This document shows positions 50,738-60,190 of a DNA stretch of 64,000 nt, in pieces (the stretch's first letter is position 1; every line of letters starts with the position of its first letter). The notes beneath the pieces are model-generated. The model was not told the DNA's origin. It saw only the letters and a list, made by a program, of their open reading frames with translations, and did not search any database. Position numbers and translations under genes: made by a program. Origin of the DNA: Litorivicinus sp. (lineage in GTDB: Bacteria > Pseudomonadota > Gammaproteobacteria > Pseudomonadales > Litorivicinaceae); the NCBI GenBank assembly GCA_018401755.1, contig JAGYKJ010000003.1, forward strand, positions 16,599 to 80,598, given 5' to 3'.

Positions 50738-51638
50738 GCGTGTGGCGTTGTTATATGGCGGTCACAGCGCTGAGCGTCAGGTGTCCTATGACAGTAAGAA
50801 CGCCGTGGCAGATGCGATGCGGCAGATGGGGATTCAGCCGATTGAAATCGATGTTGCGCAGGATCTTTTGACTGCGCTACGGGAGGCAGATCCAACACGA
50901 GCTTTTGTTTGCGTACATGGCCGGCCGGGAGAGGACGGCGTGTTGCAGGGCATTCTTAGCTACCTTGGTATTCCCTACACCGGTTCGGGAGTGGCCGCGT
51001 CGGCGCTGGCGATGGACAAACCACGGTCTAAACAAATCTGGCAGTCCTTGGATCTCCCCACGGCACCCATGGTGGTTGTGACAGCACTCGAGCAAGCAGA
51101 CATCTGCCTGGCGCGCTTAGGCCAGCACTTGTTCGTGAAACCTGCCCATGAGGGCAGTTCATTTGGGGCCTTTCAAGTGCGCTCCGAGGTTGAGCTGATT
51201 GCCGCCCTGAAGACGGCGCTGGCGATGGATACGCATGTCTTGGTTGAACCGATGCTGACCGGCGCTGAATACACAGTGGGGATCGTCAAGGATTTAGCGT
51301 TGCCAGTGATCCGTATTGAGCCTGCCGGCGGTTTTTATGACTACACCGCAAAGTATGTGTCGGACGCAACCCGTTATCACATTCCATCTGGTCTCGACAG
51401 TCTGACGGAAGCTCGCGTCCAGGAAATGGCAATCGAAGCATTCGATGCACTCGGATGCCGGACCTGGGGCCGTGTCGATGTGATGGCGGGTGCCGATGGA
51501 CAGCTGTATTTGCTGGAGGTCAACACGGTGCCAGGCATGACGTCACATTCACTGGTCCCCAAGGCAGCGCGTGCTGCTGGAATGGACATGGTGATGCTGG
51601 TGGAACAGATCCTCATGGATGCGGAGGTTGCGCCATGA
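50721..51638 (+). CDS. ddl: D-alanine:D-alanine ligase
   Basis: 305 aa ATP-grasp enzyme (DdlB type, located in the division cluster). RVALLYGGHSAERQVS, HGRPGEDGVLQGIL, FVKPAHEGSSFGAF and LLEVNTVPGMTSHSL are diagnostic. AAGGAG lies 6 bases before the ATG, inside the 3' end of murC (17-base overlap). The stop shares ATGA with ftsQ. Confidence 0.97.
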   Translation: MLWSSERVALLYGGHSAERQVSYDSKNAVADAMRQMGIQPIEIDVAQDLLTALREADPTRAFVCVHGRPGEDGVLQGILSYLGIPYTGSGVAASALAMDKPRSKQIWQSLDLPTAPMVVVTALEQADICLARLGQHLFVKPAHEGSSFGAFQVRSEVELIAALKTALAMDTHVLVEPMLTGAEYTVGIVKDLALPVIRIEPAGGFYDYTAKYVSDATRYHIPSGLDSLTEARVQEMAIEAFDALGCRTWGRVDVMAGADGQLYLLEVNTVPGMTSHSLVPKAARAAGMDMVMLVEQILMDAEVAP

Positions 51639-52351
51639 GCTGGGCGAGTTGGATGCAAGGTTTGAAGGCCCATTGGGCGATCGGGCTCTTTGTCTGTGGC
51701 CTTGGACTTGCGGGCACCTTGACTGCAGGTGGGTTGGAGCAGCTTTTACGTGATCAGCGAATTTCCACGGTGCTGGTTCATGGGCAGTTGAAGTATTTGG
51801 ACGCACGCACCTTGGAAGATGCGCTGACACAGGAATTTGCGGGCACCTTTTTTGAAACCTCGTTGCGCCGAGTGATCAGCGATGTGAAGCAGCATCCTTG
51901 GATTGCGGACGCGGCTGTGCGACGCGTCTGGCCAGACACTTTAGTCGTTGAAGTCACGGAGCAGCGTCCGGTCGCGATTTTAAATGACACCCTCTATTTG
52001 GGAATCAGCGGCGATTTGTTTGATCCACCCGTTCCTGTGGATGAGCCGCTACCCAGACTCTATGGCAGCGAGGCACTGTCCCAACAAATGTACAGTCACT
52101 ATGGGGTATTTAGTGAGCGACTCAGTGGCTTAGTGGATGTTGTCTCGGTGACACATGGCACCGATCTCGGTTGGGTGGTTGAACTAAGCGGTGGAACCGA
52201 AATCCGATTGGGGCGTTCCGATTTGCTGAGTCGTTTGGCAAGGGCACGTGATGTGATTGAATCGCCTGCGGTTGAGTCATTGGATCGGATTGCCCAAATT
52301 GATGCACGCTATGACAACGGCGTTGCCCTGACTCCGAGGGCTATCCAATGA
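51635..52351 (+). CDS. ftsQ: Cell division protein FtsQ
   Basis: 238 aa. Short cytoplasmic N-terminus, one membrane helix (about residues 15-33), a POTRA domain ending around HPWIADAAVRRVWPDTLVV and the beta domain (VEVTEQRPVAIL onward). It is the hub of the FtsQLB divisome subcomplex. The ATG at 51635 shares ATGA with the ddl stop; a longer frame inside ddl has no FtsQ character and is rejected. Confidence 0.95.
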   Translation: MSWASWMQGLKAHWAIGLFVCGLGLAGTLTAGGLEQLLRDQRISTVLVHGQLKYLDARTLEDALTQEFAGTFFETSLRRVISDVKQHPWIADAAVRRVWPDTLVVEVTEQRPVAILNDTLYLGISGDLFDPPVPVDEPLPRLYGSEALSQQMYSHYGVFSERLSGLVDVVSVTHGTDLGWVVELSGGTEIRLGRSDLLSRLARARDVIESPAVESLDRIAQIDARYDNGVALTPRAIQ

Positions 52352-53556
52352 GCCAGGTGTTGGTCATTGACATGGGGTCAAGCGTGGTCTCCGCCGCTGT
52401 CGCTCAGCTCACCGAGCAGGGTCGAATTGCCGTCAAAGGGTTGGGTCGAGCGCGTTCAGGCGGATTAAAGCAGGGTGTCGTCATCAATATTGATACGACG
52501 GTCGAAGCGATTCGTCGTGCGGTCACTGAAGCCAATCAAATGGCGGGTACAAAACTGAGTCATGCACTCATTGCAGTGGGTGGGACTCATTTGCTCGGTC
52601 AGGATGTGGTTGGCCAAGTGGACCTCAACCACCGCGAAGTCACGGATCAAATGCTGGCGCAAGCAATGGAGCATGTGCAGCGTCAGGTCGAAGTTCCAGA
52701 TCGCGACGTCCTGAGTGTGATTCCTCAGCAATTTACCATTGATGCACAAACCGGCATCCGTGCACCTCAGGGGATGAGTGGTAGGCATTTAGACGTGCAT
52801 GTGCACGTGATTACGGCGGCCACTCATGCGCTGTTAAACCTCAAGAAGTGTTTGAAGCTCGCAGGGATCGAAGGCGATGTGATCGTACCCAGTGCACTTG
52901 CAGTGAGCCAATTGGTGCTCTCGGATGAACGAGATTTAGGCGTCTGTATCGCCGATATTGGTTTTGGGACGACCGACTTGATGGTGGTGGCCGATGGTGC
53001 GCCTGTCTGGACTCAGGTACTTCCAATGGCGGGCGAGCTATTGACCCATGATTTGGCGGTCGCGCTGAAAACCCCGTTGTCACAGGCGGAAACCCTGAAA
53101 TGTCGTCATGGCTTCGCGCACGCATCCTTTGCCCCTGCAGAGGCGCGTGTGGATGTCCAGAAGCTAGCCGATCGGCCAGCGGAATCCATCAGTTTGATGC
53201 AGTTATCGGCCTATCTCCAACCTCGGGTCGAGGAAATCGTTGAGATCATTGGTGAACGGCTTCGTTCGAGTGGTCGGTTTCAGGAAGCCGCAACAGGCGT
53301 CGTATTAACAGGAGGGACAGCCAATCTTCCTGGGATTGCCGCTGTGGCTGAAAGCATTTTGCAGTGCCCAGTACGGGTACTCAAAGGGGTCACTCAAGAC
53401 GGTCTTGAGGGGCTTCTACAAGATCCATCGAATGCGGTATTGGCGGGCTTGCTGGCCTATGGACGTGATCAGCAAATCCAGCCTAAGCCGCGTTGGATTG
53501 GAGCACAAGGAAGTGCGGTGAAACGGGTCCGGGATTGGATCAAAGGTAATTTTTAA
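52348..53556 (+). CDS. ftsA: Cell division protein FtsA
   Basis: 402 aa actin-fold protein that anchors FtsZ to the membrane. [18 protein letters not shown] (phosphate 1), [15 protein letters not shown] (phosphate 2), [20 protein letters not shown] (adenosine) are in order, and the tail [11 protein letters not shown] is the amphipathic membrane-targeting helix. It lies between ftsQ (ATGA overlap) and ftsZ. Confidence 0.98.
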   Translation: MSQVLVIDMGSSVVSAAVAQLTEQGRIAVKGLGRARSGGLKQGVVINIDTTVEAIRRAVTEANQMAGTKLSHALIAVGGTHLLGQDVVGQVDLNHREVTDQMLAQAMEHVQRQVEVPDRDVLSVIPQQFTIDAQTGIRAPQGMSGRHLDVHVHVITAATHALLNLKKCLKLAGIEGDVIVPSALAVSQLVLSDERDLGVCIADIGFGTTDLMVVADGAPVWTQVLPMAGELLTHDLAVALKTPLSQAETLKCRHGFAHASFAPAEARVDVQKLADRPAESISLMQLSAYLQPRVEEIVEIIGERLRSSGRFQEAATGVVLTGGTANLPGIAAVAESILQCPVRVLKGVTQDGLEGLLQDPSNAVLAGLLAYGRDQQIQPKPRWIGAQGSAVKRVRDWIKGNF

Positions 53557-53576
53557 TCGAGAGAGAGGGTGTGCAC

Positions 53577-54761
53577 ATGTTTGAAATCGTAGATCAGGTT
53601 GAATCCAATGCGATCATTAAGGTGATCGGGGTGGGCGGTGGCGGCGGAAATGCCGTCAACCATATGTTGAAAAATGCGGTCGAAGGTGTCGAGTTTATCG
53701 TCGCCAATACTGATGCTCAGGCAATGAAGGCGATTCCAGCTGACCGGACTTTGCAACTGGGTGGTGGCATTACAAAAGGACTGGGTGCAGGTGCAAATCC
53801 TGACGTGGGTCGTAATGCCGCGATGGAAGATCGTGATGCCATTGCAGATCTATTGATGGGGACTGATATGGTCTTTATCACTGCTGGTATGGGCGGTGGA
53901 ACAGGCACCGGCGCAGCCCCTGTGGTGGCCGAGATTGCCCGTGACATGGGCATTCTGACGGTGGCGGTGGTAACACGGCCGTTTGGATTTGAGGGTCGTC
54001 GTCGTAGTCAGGTGGCTGAGCAGGGCATTCAGGCACTGGAAAAGCATGTCGACTCACTGATTGTTATTCCGAATGAAAAGCTGCTTCCTGTGCTTGGTAA
54101 GAATGCATCGCTCATGCAGGCCTTTGCGGAAGCGAATAATGTGCTACATGGTGCTGTACGTGGTATCGCTGACCTGATTATTCGGCCAGGGATGATCAAC
54201 GTGGACTTTGCCGACGTTCGCACAGTCATGAGTGAAATGGGTAAGGCGATGATGGGCACCGGTGTGGCCTCTGGTGAAAACCGCGCGCGGGTTGCCGCTG
54301 AAATGGCAATTCGTTCCCCATTACTTGAAGACGTCGATCTCGCCGGTGCACGTGGGATTTTGGTCAACATCACCTCAGGACCTGACTTTACCTTAGGTGA
54401 GTTTGATGAGGTCGGCCAAGTCATCGAAGACTTCGCGGATTTGAATGCCAACGTGGTGCTTGGCACGGTGATTGATCCAGAGATGATGGACCAAATTTCG
54501 GTCACAGTGGTTGCAACGGGTCTTGGTGGAACGGTTGCGAAGCAAAAGCCAACAACGGTTGTTGACAACACGGAGACTGTCGCCGTGGCGCGCAAGCCGC
54601 TTGATCCCTCGCATGCTGATGCGCCAGCCGTCCTGCGTCCACAGGCAGTTGGTAATACCGCATTGGCGATGCAGTTGGAGCCAAGACACGACGTGTCTCC
54701 ACAAACCGAAATGGACAAGATCCTGAATATCCCCGCTTTCTTGCGTCGCCAGGCGGACTAA
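53577..54761 (+). CDS. ftsZ: Cell division protein FtsZ
   Basis: 394 aa tubulin homologue that forms the Z ring. The GTP signature [12 protein letters not shown] and [16 protein letters not shown] are present, as is the T7-loop [11 protein letters not shown]. The extreme C-terminus [15 protein letters not shown] is the peptide that binds FtsA and ZipA. A GTG at 53571 is in frame, but GAGGG is better placed for the ATG at 53577. Confidence 0.99.
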   Translation: MFEIVDQVESNAIIKVIGVGGGGGNAVNHMLKNAVEGVEFIVANTDAQAMKAIPADRTLQLGGGITKGLGAGANPDVGRNAAMEDRDAIADLLMGTDMVFITAGMGGGTGTGAAPVVAEIARDMGILTVAVVTRPFGFEGRRRSQVAEQGIQALEKHVDSLIVIPNEKLLPVLGKNASLMQAFAEANNVLHGAVRGIADLIIRPGMINVDFADVRTVMSEMGKAMMGTGVASGENRARVAAEMAIRSPLLEDVDLAGARGILVNITSGPDFTLGEFDEVGQVIEDFADLNANVVLGTVIDPEMMDQISVTVVATGLGGTVAKQKPTTVVDNTETVAVARKPLDPSHADAPAVLRPQAVGNTALAMQLEPRHDVSPQTEMDKILNIPAFLRRQAD

Positions 54762-54780
54762 GCACAGGGACCTCTCTCGC

Positions 54781-54805
54781 GGTCTGCCACAGGAGGTGGC
54801 AGACC
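54781..54805 (+). repeat. Perfect 10-bp inverted repeat between ftsZ and lpxC
   Basis: GGTCTGCCAC and GTGGCAGACC form a perfect 10-bp stem with loop AGGAG, starting 19 bases after the ftsZ stop. No T-run follows, so simple intrinsic termination is doubtful. It may weaken read-through from the division operon or protect the ftsZ mRNA 3' end. Confidence 0.6.
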
Positions 54806-54811
54806 AATCCC

Positions 54812-54820
54812 TGTTATACT
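54812..54820 (+). promoter_or_regulatory. Extended -10 promoter for lpxC
   Basis: TGTTATACT (TGn plus TATACT) lies just after the hairpin and 26 bases before the lpxC start. There is no convincing -35. It suggests that lpxC has its own promoter apart from read-through of the division cluster. Confidence 0.55.
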
Positions 54821-54846
54821 GGGATCAGTCGGGAAGGAGATCGGGA

Positions 54847-55764
54847 TTGATTACACAGCGTACCCTGAAAAATGTGGTTCGGGCCACCGGTGTGGGCTTG
54901 CACTCTGGTGACACGGTATATCTGACCTTACGTCCTGCCCCTGAGAACCATGGAATTCAGTTTAAGCGCGTTGATCTTGATCCACCGGTGACCATTGCGG
55001 CGAATGCAGACAGTGTCAGTCAAACGACCCTCTCAACCTGTCTGTCGTCGCCCGATGGTGTGCAAGTCTCTACAGTTGAACATTTGCTCTCCGCACTGTC
55101 CGGAATGGGCGTGGACAATGCCTTGGTCGAGTGCAACGCACCTGAGCTCCCGATCATGGACGGTAGTGCCTCACCCTTTGTTTTTTTGATTCAGTCCGCG
55201 GGTCTTCGTGAACAGACCGCTGCCCGGCAATACCTGAAAATTTTAAAATCGATTGAAGTGACTGATGCTGGAAAGCTGGCAAGGCTGGAGCCTTTCGAGG
55301 GGTTTCGGATTACGTTTTCGATCGAATTTGATCACCCTGTCGTTGACCAAGGATCTTGCCAAACAGTGGTTGACGTGGATGAGGCATCGTTTATTCGCGA
55401 AGTCAGTCGTGCGCGCACATTTGGATTTATGCGAGATCTTGATTATTTAAAGGCCAATAACTTGGCCCGAGGAGGATCCCTTGCCAATGCCATCGTGGTG
55501 GGTGAAGACCGGATCCTCAATGACGATGGATTGCGTCAAAATGATGAGTTTGTGAAGCATAAGGTACTCGATGCACTTGGAGATCTGTACCTGGCAGGCT
55601 ACCCAATCATTGGTCACTATCGTGGCGAGCGGAGTGGTCACGCGTTGAATAATCGATTGCTGCGGACCCTGTTTGCGGATCCCTCGAATTATGCGTTGGT
55701 GAGCTTTGATCGGGTTGCGGATTGCCCGATACCCGTGCTGCCAATTGCTGAAACCGCGCCTTAA
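54847..55764 (+). CDS. lpxC: UDP-3-O-acyl-N-acetylglucosamine deacetylase
   Basis: 305 aa, the same length as E. coli LpxC, with a TTG start. First committed step of lipid A synthesis, a zinc amidase. Zinc ligands are in [10 protein letters not shown] (His) and in [10 protein letters not shown] (His and Asp); the late [12 protein letters not shown] has the catalytic His. AAGGAG lies 7 bases before the TTG, and the protein then begins [19 protein letters not shown] like other LpxC. The 3' 158 bases overlap dciA on the other strand. Confidence 0.97.
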   Translation: MITQRTLKNVVRATGVGLHSGDTVYLTLRPAPENHGIQFKRVDLDPPVTIAANADSVSQTTLSTCLSSPDGVQVSTVEHLLSALSGMGVDNALVECNAPELPIMDGSASPFVFLIQSAGLREQTAARQYLKILKSIEVTDAGKLARLEPFEGFRITFSIEFDHPVVDQGSCQTVVDVDEASFIREVSRARTFGFMRDLDYLKANNLARGGSLANAIVVGEDRILNDDGLRQNDEFVKHKVLDALGDLYLAGYPIIGHYRGERSGHALNNRLLRTLFADPSNYALVSFDRVADCPIPVLPIAETAP

Positions 55765-56176
55765 GACTTGGATCTTGTAACTGGGAGGCAACTTCGTTGA
55801 GGTGATGTCCCGCGACTGGGTCAGGGACACGACCCGCTGTCGACGCGGTATGTTGGTGGGCAATCGGTGTGGGGCGTACGCGCATTTGGATCCGCCGTAA
55901 GCCTTGGAAGAGGCGATCCCCCTGCAGGGCATCGAGAAGGAGCTGTTCCTCGAATCGCAGCTTTGACGCGACCTCGGCGCTCGGGACATAGAGTGTGAGT
56001 AATCCCTGCTCTAAGTCGCCAACGCGCACTTTAGTCCGATAGTTCTCGGGAAGGCTTGCCTGTACTTTGGTCGCGCGATCGTCATGAATGCGTGCCTCTA
56101 AATGCAGAGTGTCGAGAGCCCCCCCACGGGAGGTCAACAGACTCTTGAGGCTTTTTAGCTGTCCGGGATGTCGCAT
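55607..56176 (-). CDS. dciA: DciA-like helicase-loading protein (DUF721)
   Basis: 189 aa from the ATG at 56176 (an ATG at 56212 is also open). The DUF721 core includes [20 protein letters not shown] and the conserved aromatic/leucine pattern [13 protein letters not shown]. DciA is the ancestral loader of the DnaB replicative helicase in bacteria that lack DnaC. Its place between lpxC and secA matches Pseudomonas. The last 52 or so codons run antisense to lpxC and give a low-complexity hydrophilic tail ([15 protein letters not shown]) beyond the usual family end. Confidence 0.83.
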   Translation of the reverse strand: MRHPGQLKSLKSLLTSRGGALDTLHLEARIHDDRATKVQASLPENYRTKVRVGDLEQGLLTLYVPSAEVASKLRFEEQLLLDALQGDRLFQGLRRIQMRVRPTPIAHQHTASTAGRVPDPVAGHHLNEVASQLQDPSLKARFQQLAARVSGNPQPDQSSPTHNSRDPQTGSAAIDYSTRDHSARHDSDQ

Positions 56177-56221
56177 TTCGTTACAATGCCCGCCTAATTT
56201 TGAAAACGCCATAGGATACGC

Positions 56222-58952
56222 ATGTTAGGAACGCTGCTCGCCAAAGTGTTCGGCTCGAAAAATGATCGTGAATTGAAGCGAATGACGAAGGTTGTTCAGC
56301 AAATCAATGCCCTGGAAACGAGCTTAGAATCTCTCTCCCTCGAGGCGCTCGGTGCCAAGCGCGCAGAATTTCAGACGCGCTTTGACGCTGGCGAACCCCT
56401 GAATCAGATTCTCCCCGATGCCTTCGCTGTCTGTCGTGAAGTCAGTCGTCGTGTCTTAGGGCTCCGACATTTTGATATGCAGTTAATCGGTGGAATGACC
56501 TTGCATGAGGGGCGTATCGCGGAGATGCGGACGGGTGAGGGGAAGACCCTGGTCGCGACTTTGCCAGCTTATTTGAATGGATTGACTGGACGCGGGGTCC
56601 ATGTCATTACCGTCAACGAGTATCTCGCATCACGGGATGCGAATTGGATGCGTCCGCTCTACGAAGCCCTTGGCTTGAGCGTGGGGGTGATTGCCGCTGG
56701 ACAATCTCCTGAGCAAAAGCGTGCCGCCTACGCCTGTGATATCACTTACGGGACCAATAACGAATTTGGGTTCGATTATTTGCGCGACAACATGGCTTTT
56801 GAGCCGGTTGGTCGGGTGCAGCGACCATTGCAGTTCGCGATCGTGGACGAAGTGGATTCAATCCTGATCGACGAGGCGCGGACACCGCTGATTATCTCTG
56901 GACCCACCGACGATCATTCGGAAACCTATCGCGCCATTAATGCCATTATTCCAAAGCTGACGCGTGCAGAGCTCGAAGAAAAAACCGAGTTGGGGGAGGC
57001 TCCTGGCTTTGCGGTTGAAGGTCATTATTTGCTGGATGAAAAAAATCGCTCTGTCGAGTTGACCGAATTGGGCCATGAGCTGATCGAAGCAGAGCTCAAT
57101 GCGTTGAGCCTACTGGCTGAGGGGGATAGTCTCTATAACCCCGTGAACCTTGCCCTGTTTCATCATGTTAATGCGGGCCTGCGTGCCTATACCTTGTTTC
57201 AAAAGAACGTGCATTACATCGTCCAGAATGATCAAGTCATTATTGTCGACGAACACACGGGACGCACCATGCCGGGTCGGCGATGGTCTGAGGGCTTACA
57301 TCAGGCAGTCGAGGCCAAGGAAGGTGTGACCATTCAGGCGGAAAGCCAGACCTTAGCGAGTACCACCTTCCAGAATTATTTCCGTCTGTATGACACGTTA
57401 TCGGGGATGACAGGGACCGCAGATACAGAAGCGTACGAATTCAAGCAAATCTACGGTCTTGATGTGGTCGTGATTCCAACTAATCTGCCGAGTCGTCGTC
57501 GCGATCTCAATGACTTGGTCTATATGACCATTGACGAAAAGTATGAGGCGATTGTCACCGATGTGGTGACTGAGCGTGACAAGGGTCGTCCAGTACTCGT
57601 CGGGACGGCCTCGGTTGAAGCCTCTGAGTTACTGTCTGATTATTTAACAAAGGCTGGGATCACCCACGATGTGCTCAACGCGAAGCAGCATGAACGGGAG
57701 GCATCGATTATCGCCAATGCTGGGCGTGCAGGGGCGGTGACTATTGCAACCAATATGGCAGGTCGTGGAACAGATATTGTCCTCGGTGGAAACTGGCAAG
57801 TCGATTTGGCTGCATTGGATAATCCATCTGATGCTGCCATCGATGCACTGAAGGCAGAATGGCAGGGCTGTCATGACGCAGTTGTGGCCGCCGGTGGGCT
57901 ACATATTGTGGGCTCTGAACGCCATGAATCCCGCCGGATCGATAACCAGTTGCGGGGACGTGCGGGTCGCCAAGGAGATCCCGGTTCATCACGGTTCTTT
58001 CTGTCGTTGGAAGATGATTTGATGCGAATTTTCGCATCGCCTCGCATGAAATCGATCATGCAGAGTCTTGGAATGGCGCGTGGTGAAGCGATCGAGCACA
58101 AGATGGTCACCAATGCGATTGAGAAAGCGCAGAAGAAAGTGGAGGGCCGAAACTTCGATATTCGTAAGCAACTGCTCGACTATGATGACGTGGCCAATGA
58201 TCAGCGGACTCAGGTGTACGCGCAGCGCAAATGAGTTGATGGAGGCAGACGATTTATTGGAGTTGGTCGTTGCGATACGCCGCGAAGTACTCACCGGAGT
58301 GATGGCGGAATACATTCCACCGCAAAGCTTGATGGAACTGTGGAACGTGGAAGGGCTGACGACCGAGTTACGTGATGTCTTTGGTCTCGATTTGCCGCTC
58401 GCACAATGGCTGGAGGATGATCAGTCCCTGTACGAAGAGACACTGCTCGATCGCATTCTCGCCGAAGCAGATGCATTCCATACCCACAAATCCAAGGTCG
58501 TCGGTGATGACACCATGCGTCGGTTCGAGAAGCAGGTGCTGCTGCAAATTCTTGATCATCAATGGAAAGAACACTTGGCGGCGATGGACTATCTTCGCCA
58601 AGGCATCCATTTGCGAGGCTATGCTCAGAAAAATCCCAAACAAGAATACAAGCGTGAAGCATTTGAGCTGTTTACATCGATGCTGACTCAAGTGAAACGC
58701 GAGAGCGTCCGGGTATTGACGTCAGTCCAGGTTCCATCACGGGAGGAAATTGAGGCCGCTGAGGTTGCACGTCGTGAGGCTGCAGTGGCGGCCTTGGCAG
58801 CATCGCAAGCGAGTCAGGCAGGCCCGAGTGAGGGATTGAGTGAGGCGGCGCTTCCTCCACTTCCCGCGTCCGGTCAAAAAGTGGGTCGTAATGAGCCTTG
58901 TCCGTGCGGCAGTGGAAAAAAATACAAGCAGTGCCATGGGCGCTTACACTGA
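56222..58952 (+). CDS. secA: Preprotein translocase ATPase SecA (frameshifted in this sequence)
   Basis: Motor of the Sec pathway. [21 protein letters not shown] starts the protein; Walker A is in [13 protein letters not shown], Walker B in [14 protein letters not shown], and [15 protein letters not shown] and [15 protein letters not shown] follow. The frame breaks after VYAQR; skipping one A of AAA at 58229-58231 continues as [12 protein letters not shown] through [13 protein letters not shown] helices to the zinc-binding tail [17 protein letters not shown]. The repaired protein is 909 aa (E. coli 901). SecA is essential, so this is most likely a sequence error. Confidence 0.96.
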
Positions 58953-58962
58953 AACCCAGCGA

Positions 58963-59439
58963 TTAAGCTGTGGGTGTGTCGTCAGATTCGAGGCGGTATT
59001 GGACTGGTGTGTGATGGAAGAGGCCATAGGTGGATACGATTAGGGCTTCATAGCGTTGCATTAATCCGAGTGCTTTGCGTGTTAATCGGAAGTATTTCGA
59101 GCGCCCATCGTCGAGAGTGAGCACGTCAAGATAGGCCTTATCCACCAGGCTGTTGACAACACTTCGTAGCGTACTTTCCACAGAGTGTGCTGAGAGGCAC
59201 AAGACCTTCATAGTTAACGGTACGGGATTAGAGCGGTACAGTTCAACCAACACGTCGATTTGAATTTGACTTCGACATCCCAGCGTGTTTCTTTCGAATA
59301 GGCGTATCAATTGGTACGCGTTGCCAAAATCAATTGTAGATACGTTCACCAAATCTTGCTTCATCAAATCGAAGATATCACCAGGGAATCTCTGAACTGC
59401 TATCGCGCCAAAAATTGGCTTCGCGAAAATCGTTTCCAT
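58963..59439 (-). CDS. MarR-like winged-helix regulator (putative)
   Basis: 158 aa. The middle-to-end section looks like a MarR winged helix: QIDVLVELYRSNPVPLTMKVL, then a recognition-helix-like SAHSVESTLRSVVNSLVDKAYL, then a wing LTLDDGRSKYFRLTRKALGLM. Residues 1-45 are unrelated to known domains I can recall. It converges on secA (10-base gap) and diverges from the two orphan genes, so it may regulate them. Start codons at 59439 and 59364 are both possible; neither has a good ribosome-binding site. The ligand and targets are unknown. Confidence 0.65.
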   Translation of the reverse strand: METIFAKPIFGAIAVQRFPGDIFDLMKQDLVNVSTIDFGNAYQLIRLFERNTLGCRSQIQIDVLVELYRSNPVPLTMKVLCLSAHSVESTLRSVVNSLVDKAYLDVLTLDDGRSKYFRLTRKALGLMQRYEALIVSTYGLFHHTPVQYRLESDDTPTA

Positions 59440-59640
59440 AAATATATGTTTTCAAACTGATAAGCTTTGAGTGTGTTGCGAATACACCTTTAAATCCAGT
59501 GGTATTTTTATAGAGATTGGGTGTTTGCTGGGTGTGTGACTGCCCTTGATGGACTATCTTCCAAGGCGGGAGCAGTATTGAAAACCTCATTAATGGAATG
59601 GTATGAGATCTGAATTGCATCAACATTCACCAGTCAGTTG

Positions 59641-59670
59641 TTTTGTGTTGAGTGCGATCTTTAGGATACT
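59641..59670 (+). promoter_or_regulatory. Possible promoter of orphan gene A
   Basis: TTTTGTGTT at 59641 followed by GATACT at 59665-59670 (TTGTGT, 16-base spacer). A similar arrangement occurs before orphan gene B. If used, transcription would begin near 59677, which favours the ATG at 59704 as the start of gene A. The rest of the 264-bp gap 59440-59703 is visibly AT-richer than its surroundings and holds no other feature I can support. Confidence 0.35.
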
Positions 59671-59703
59671 CGGGCGGTGCCTGGTTTCATTGGCGTTGTT
59701 GCA

Positions 59704-60099
59704 ATGACAACTGGGGTGCAATGCAGTGGTGCGTGGATGATCCTGTATGAACGGAGTTGGCAAACATCCTATGGCATGGAGTATTCACGATATTGTGTGT
59801 CATTCGCCCAAGACACTGGCGCACGCTTCAAAACACTGGACAGTGGCGGGTTGATTCAAGCTCTGATGGATCAGGAGTCTCTTGTACTTCGGTATCAGAT
59901 TTCCGGCAAACGGCTGCCGAAGCTCGCGTGGTCCATTTTTCTGATTGCACCCTCGCTGTGGTCGCTTTGCGCATGTGTAAAGCCTCGTCCATGGCTTGGG
60001 TATGCGATGCGTTCCCTGGCAAAGCGGTCGGAGCATCATCGTATTCGGCTCTTAGATGCGATTGAGTTGTACGGCGTGCGTCACACCCCGGATTTCTAA
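59704..60099 (+). CDS. Orphan protein A, paralogous to the next gene, function unknown
   Basis: 131 aa from the ATG at 59704; a GTG at 59677 with AGGA upstream would add 9 residues. I recognise no family. It aligns along its length with the following gene: a W-x-x-S-[YF]-G element (WQTSYG), the shared DSGGLI, then L-[ML]-D, a V/L-x-Y-x-I strand (VLRYQI), and near the end a helix pattern ending in LLDAIELYGV. A hydrophobic stretch (LAWSIFLIAPSLWSLCACV) may be a membrane or core segment. No signal peptide is clear. The MarR-like gene is divergent. Confidence 0.6.
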   Translation: MTTGVQCSGAWMILYERSWQTSYGMEYSRYCVSFAQDTGARFKTLDSGGLIQALMDQESLVLRYQISGKRLPKLAWSIFLIAPSLWSLCACVKPRPWLGYAMRSLAKRSEHHRIRLLDAIELYGVRHTPDF

Positions 60100-60134
60100 C
60101 CTCCTGAGAACGCAGTACTCCCATATCTATGGGA

Positions 60135-60163
60135 TTTTGTGACGTGCGGCGAATGGTTACACT
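60135..60163 (+). promoter_or_regulatory. Possible promoter of orphan gene B
   Basis: TTTTGT (60135-60140), 17-base spacer, TACACT (60158-60163), in the 91-bp gap between the two orphan genes. It resembles the element before gene A (TTTTGTG at the -35 side and AYACTC at the -10 side). Weak evidence on its own. Confidence 0.35.
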
Positions 60164-60190
60164 CATGTTTCTCTGATCAGTGTGGTCGCC

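Noticed and set aside
54029..54718. 229-codon open frame antisense to ftsZ
   Set aside because: It lies wholly opposite a highly conserved gene, has no recognisable domain and a serine/threonine-rich composition typical of antisense shadow frames.
58068..58952. Separate gene for the SecA C-terminus, or programmed frameshifting in secA
   Set aside because: There is no slippery heptamer or downstream structure evident, the split falls in a conserved helix, and one extra A explains it completely.
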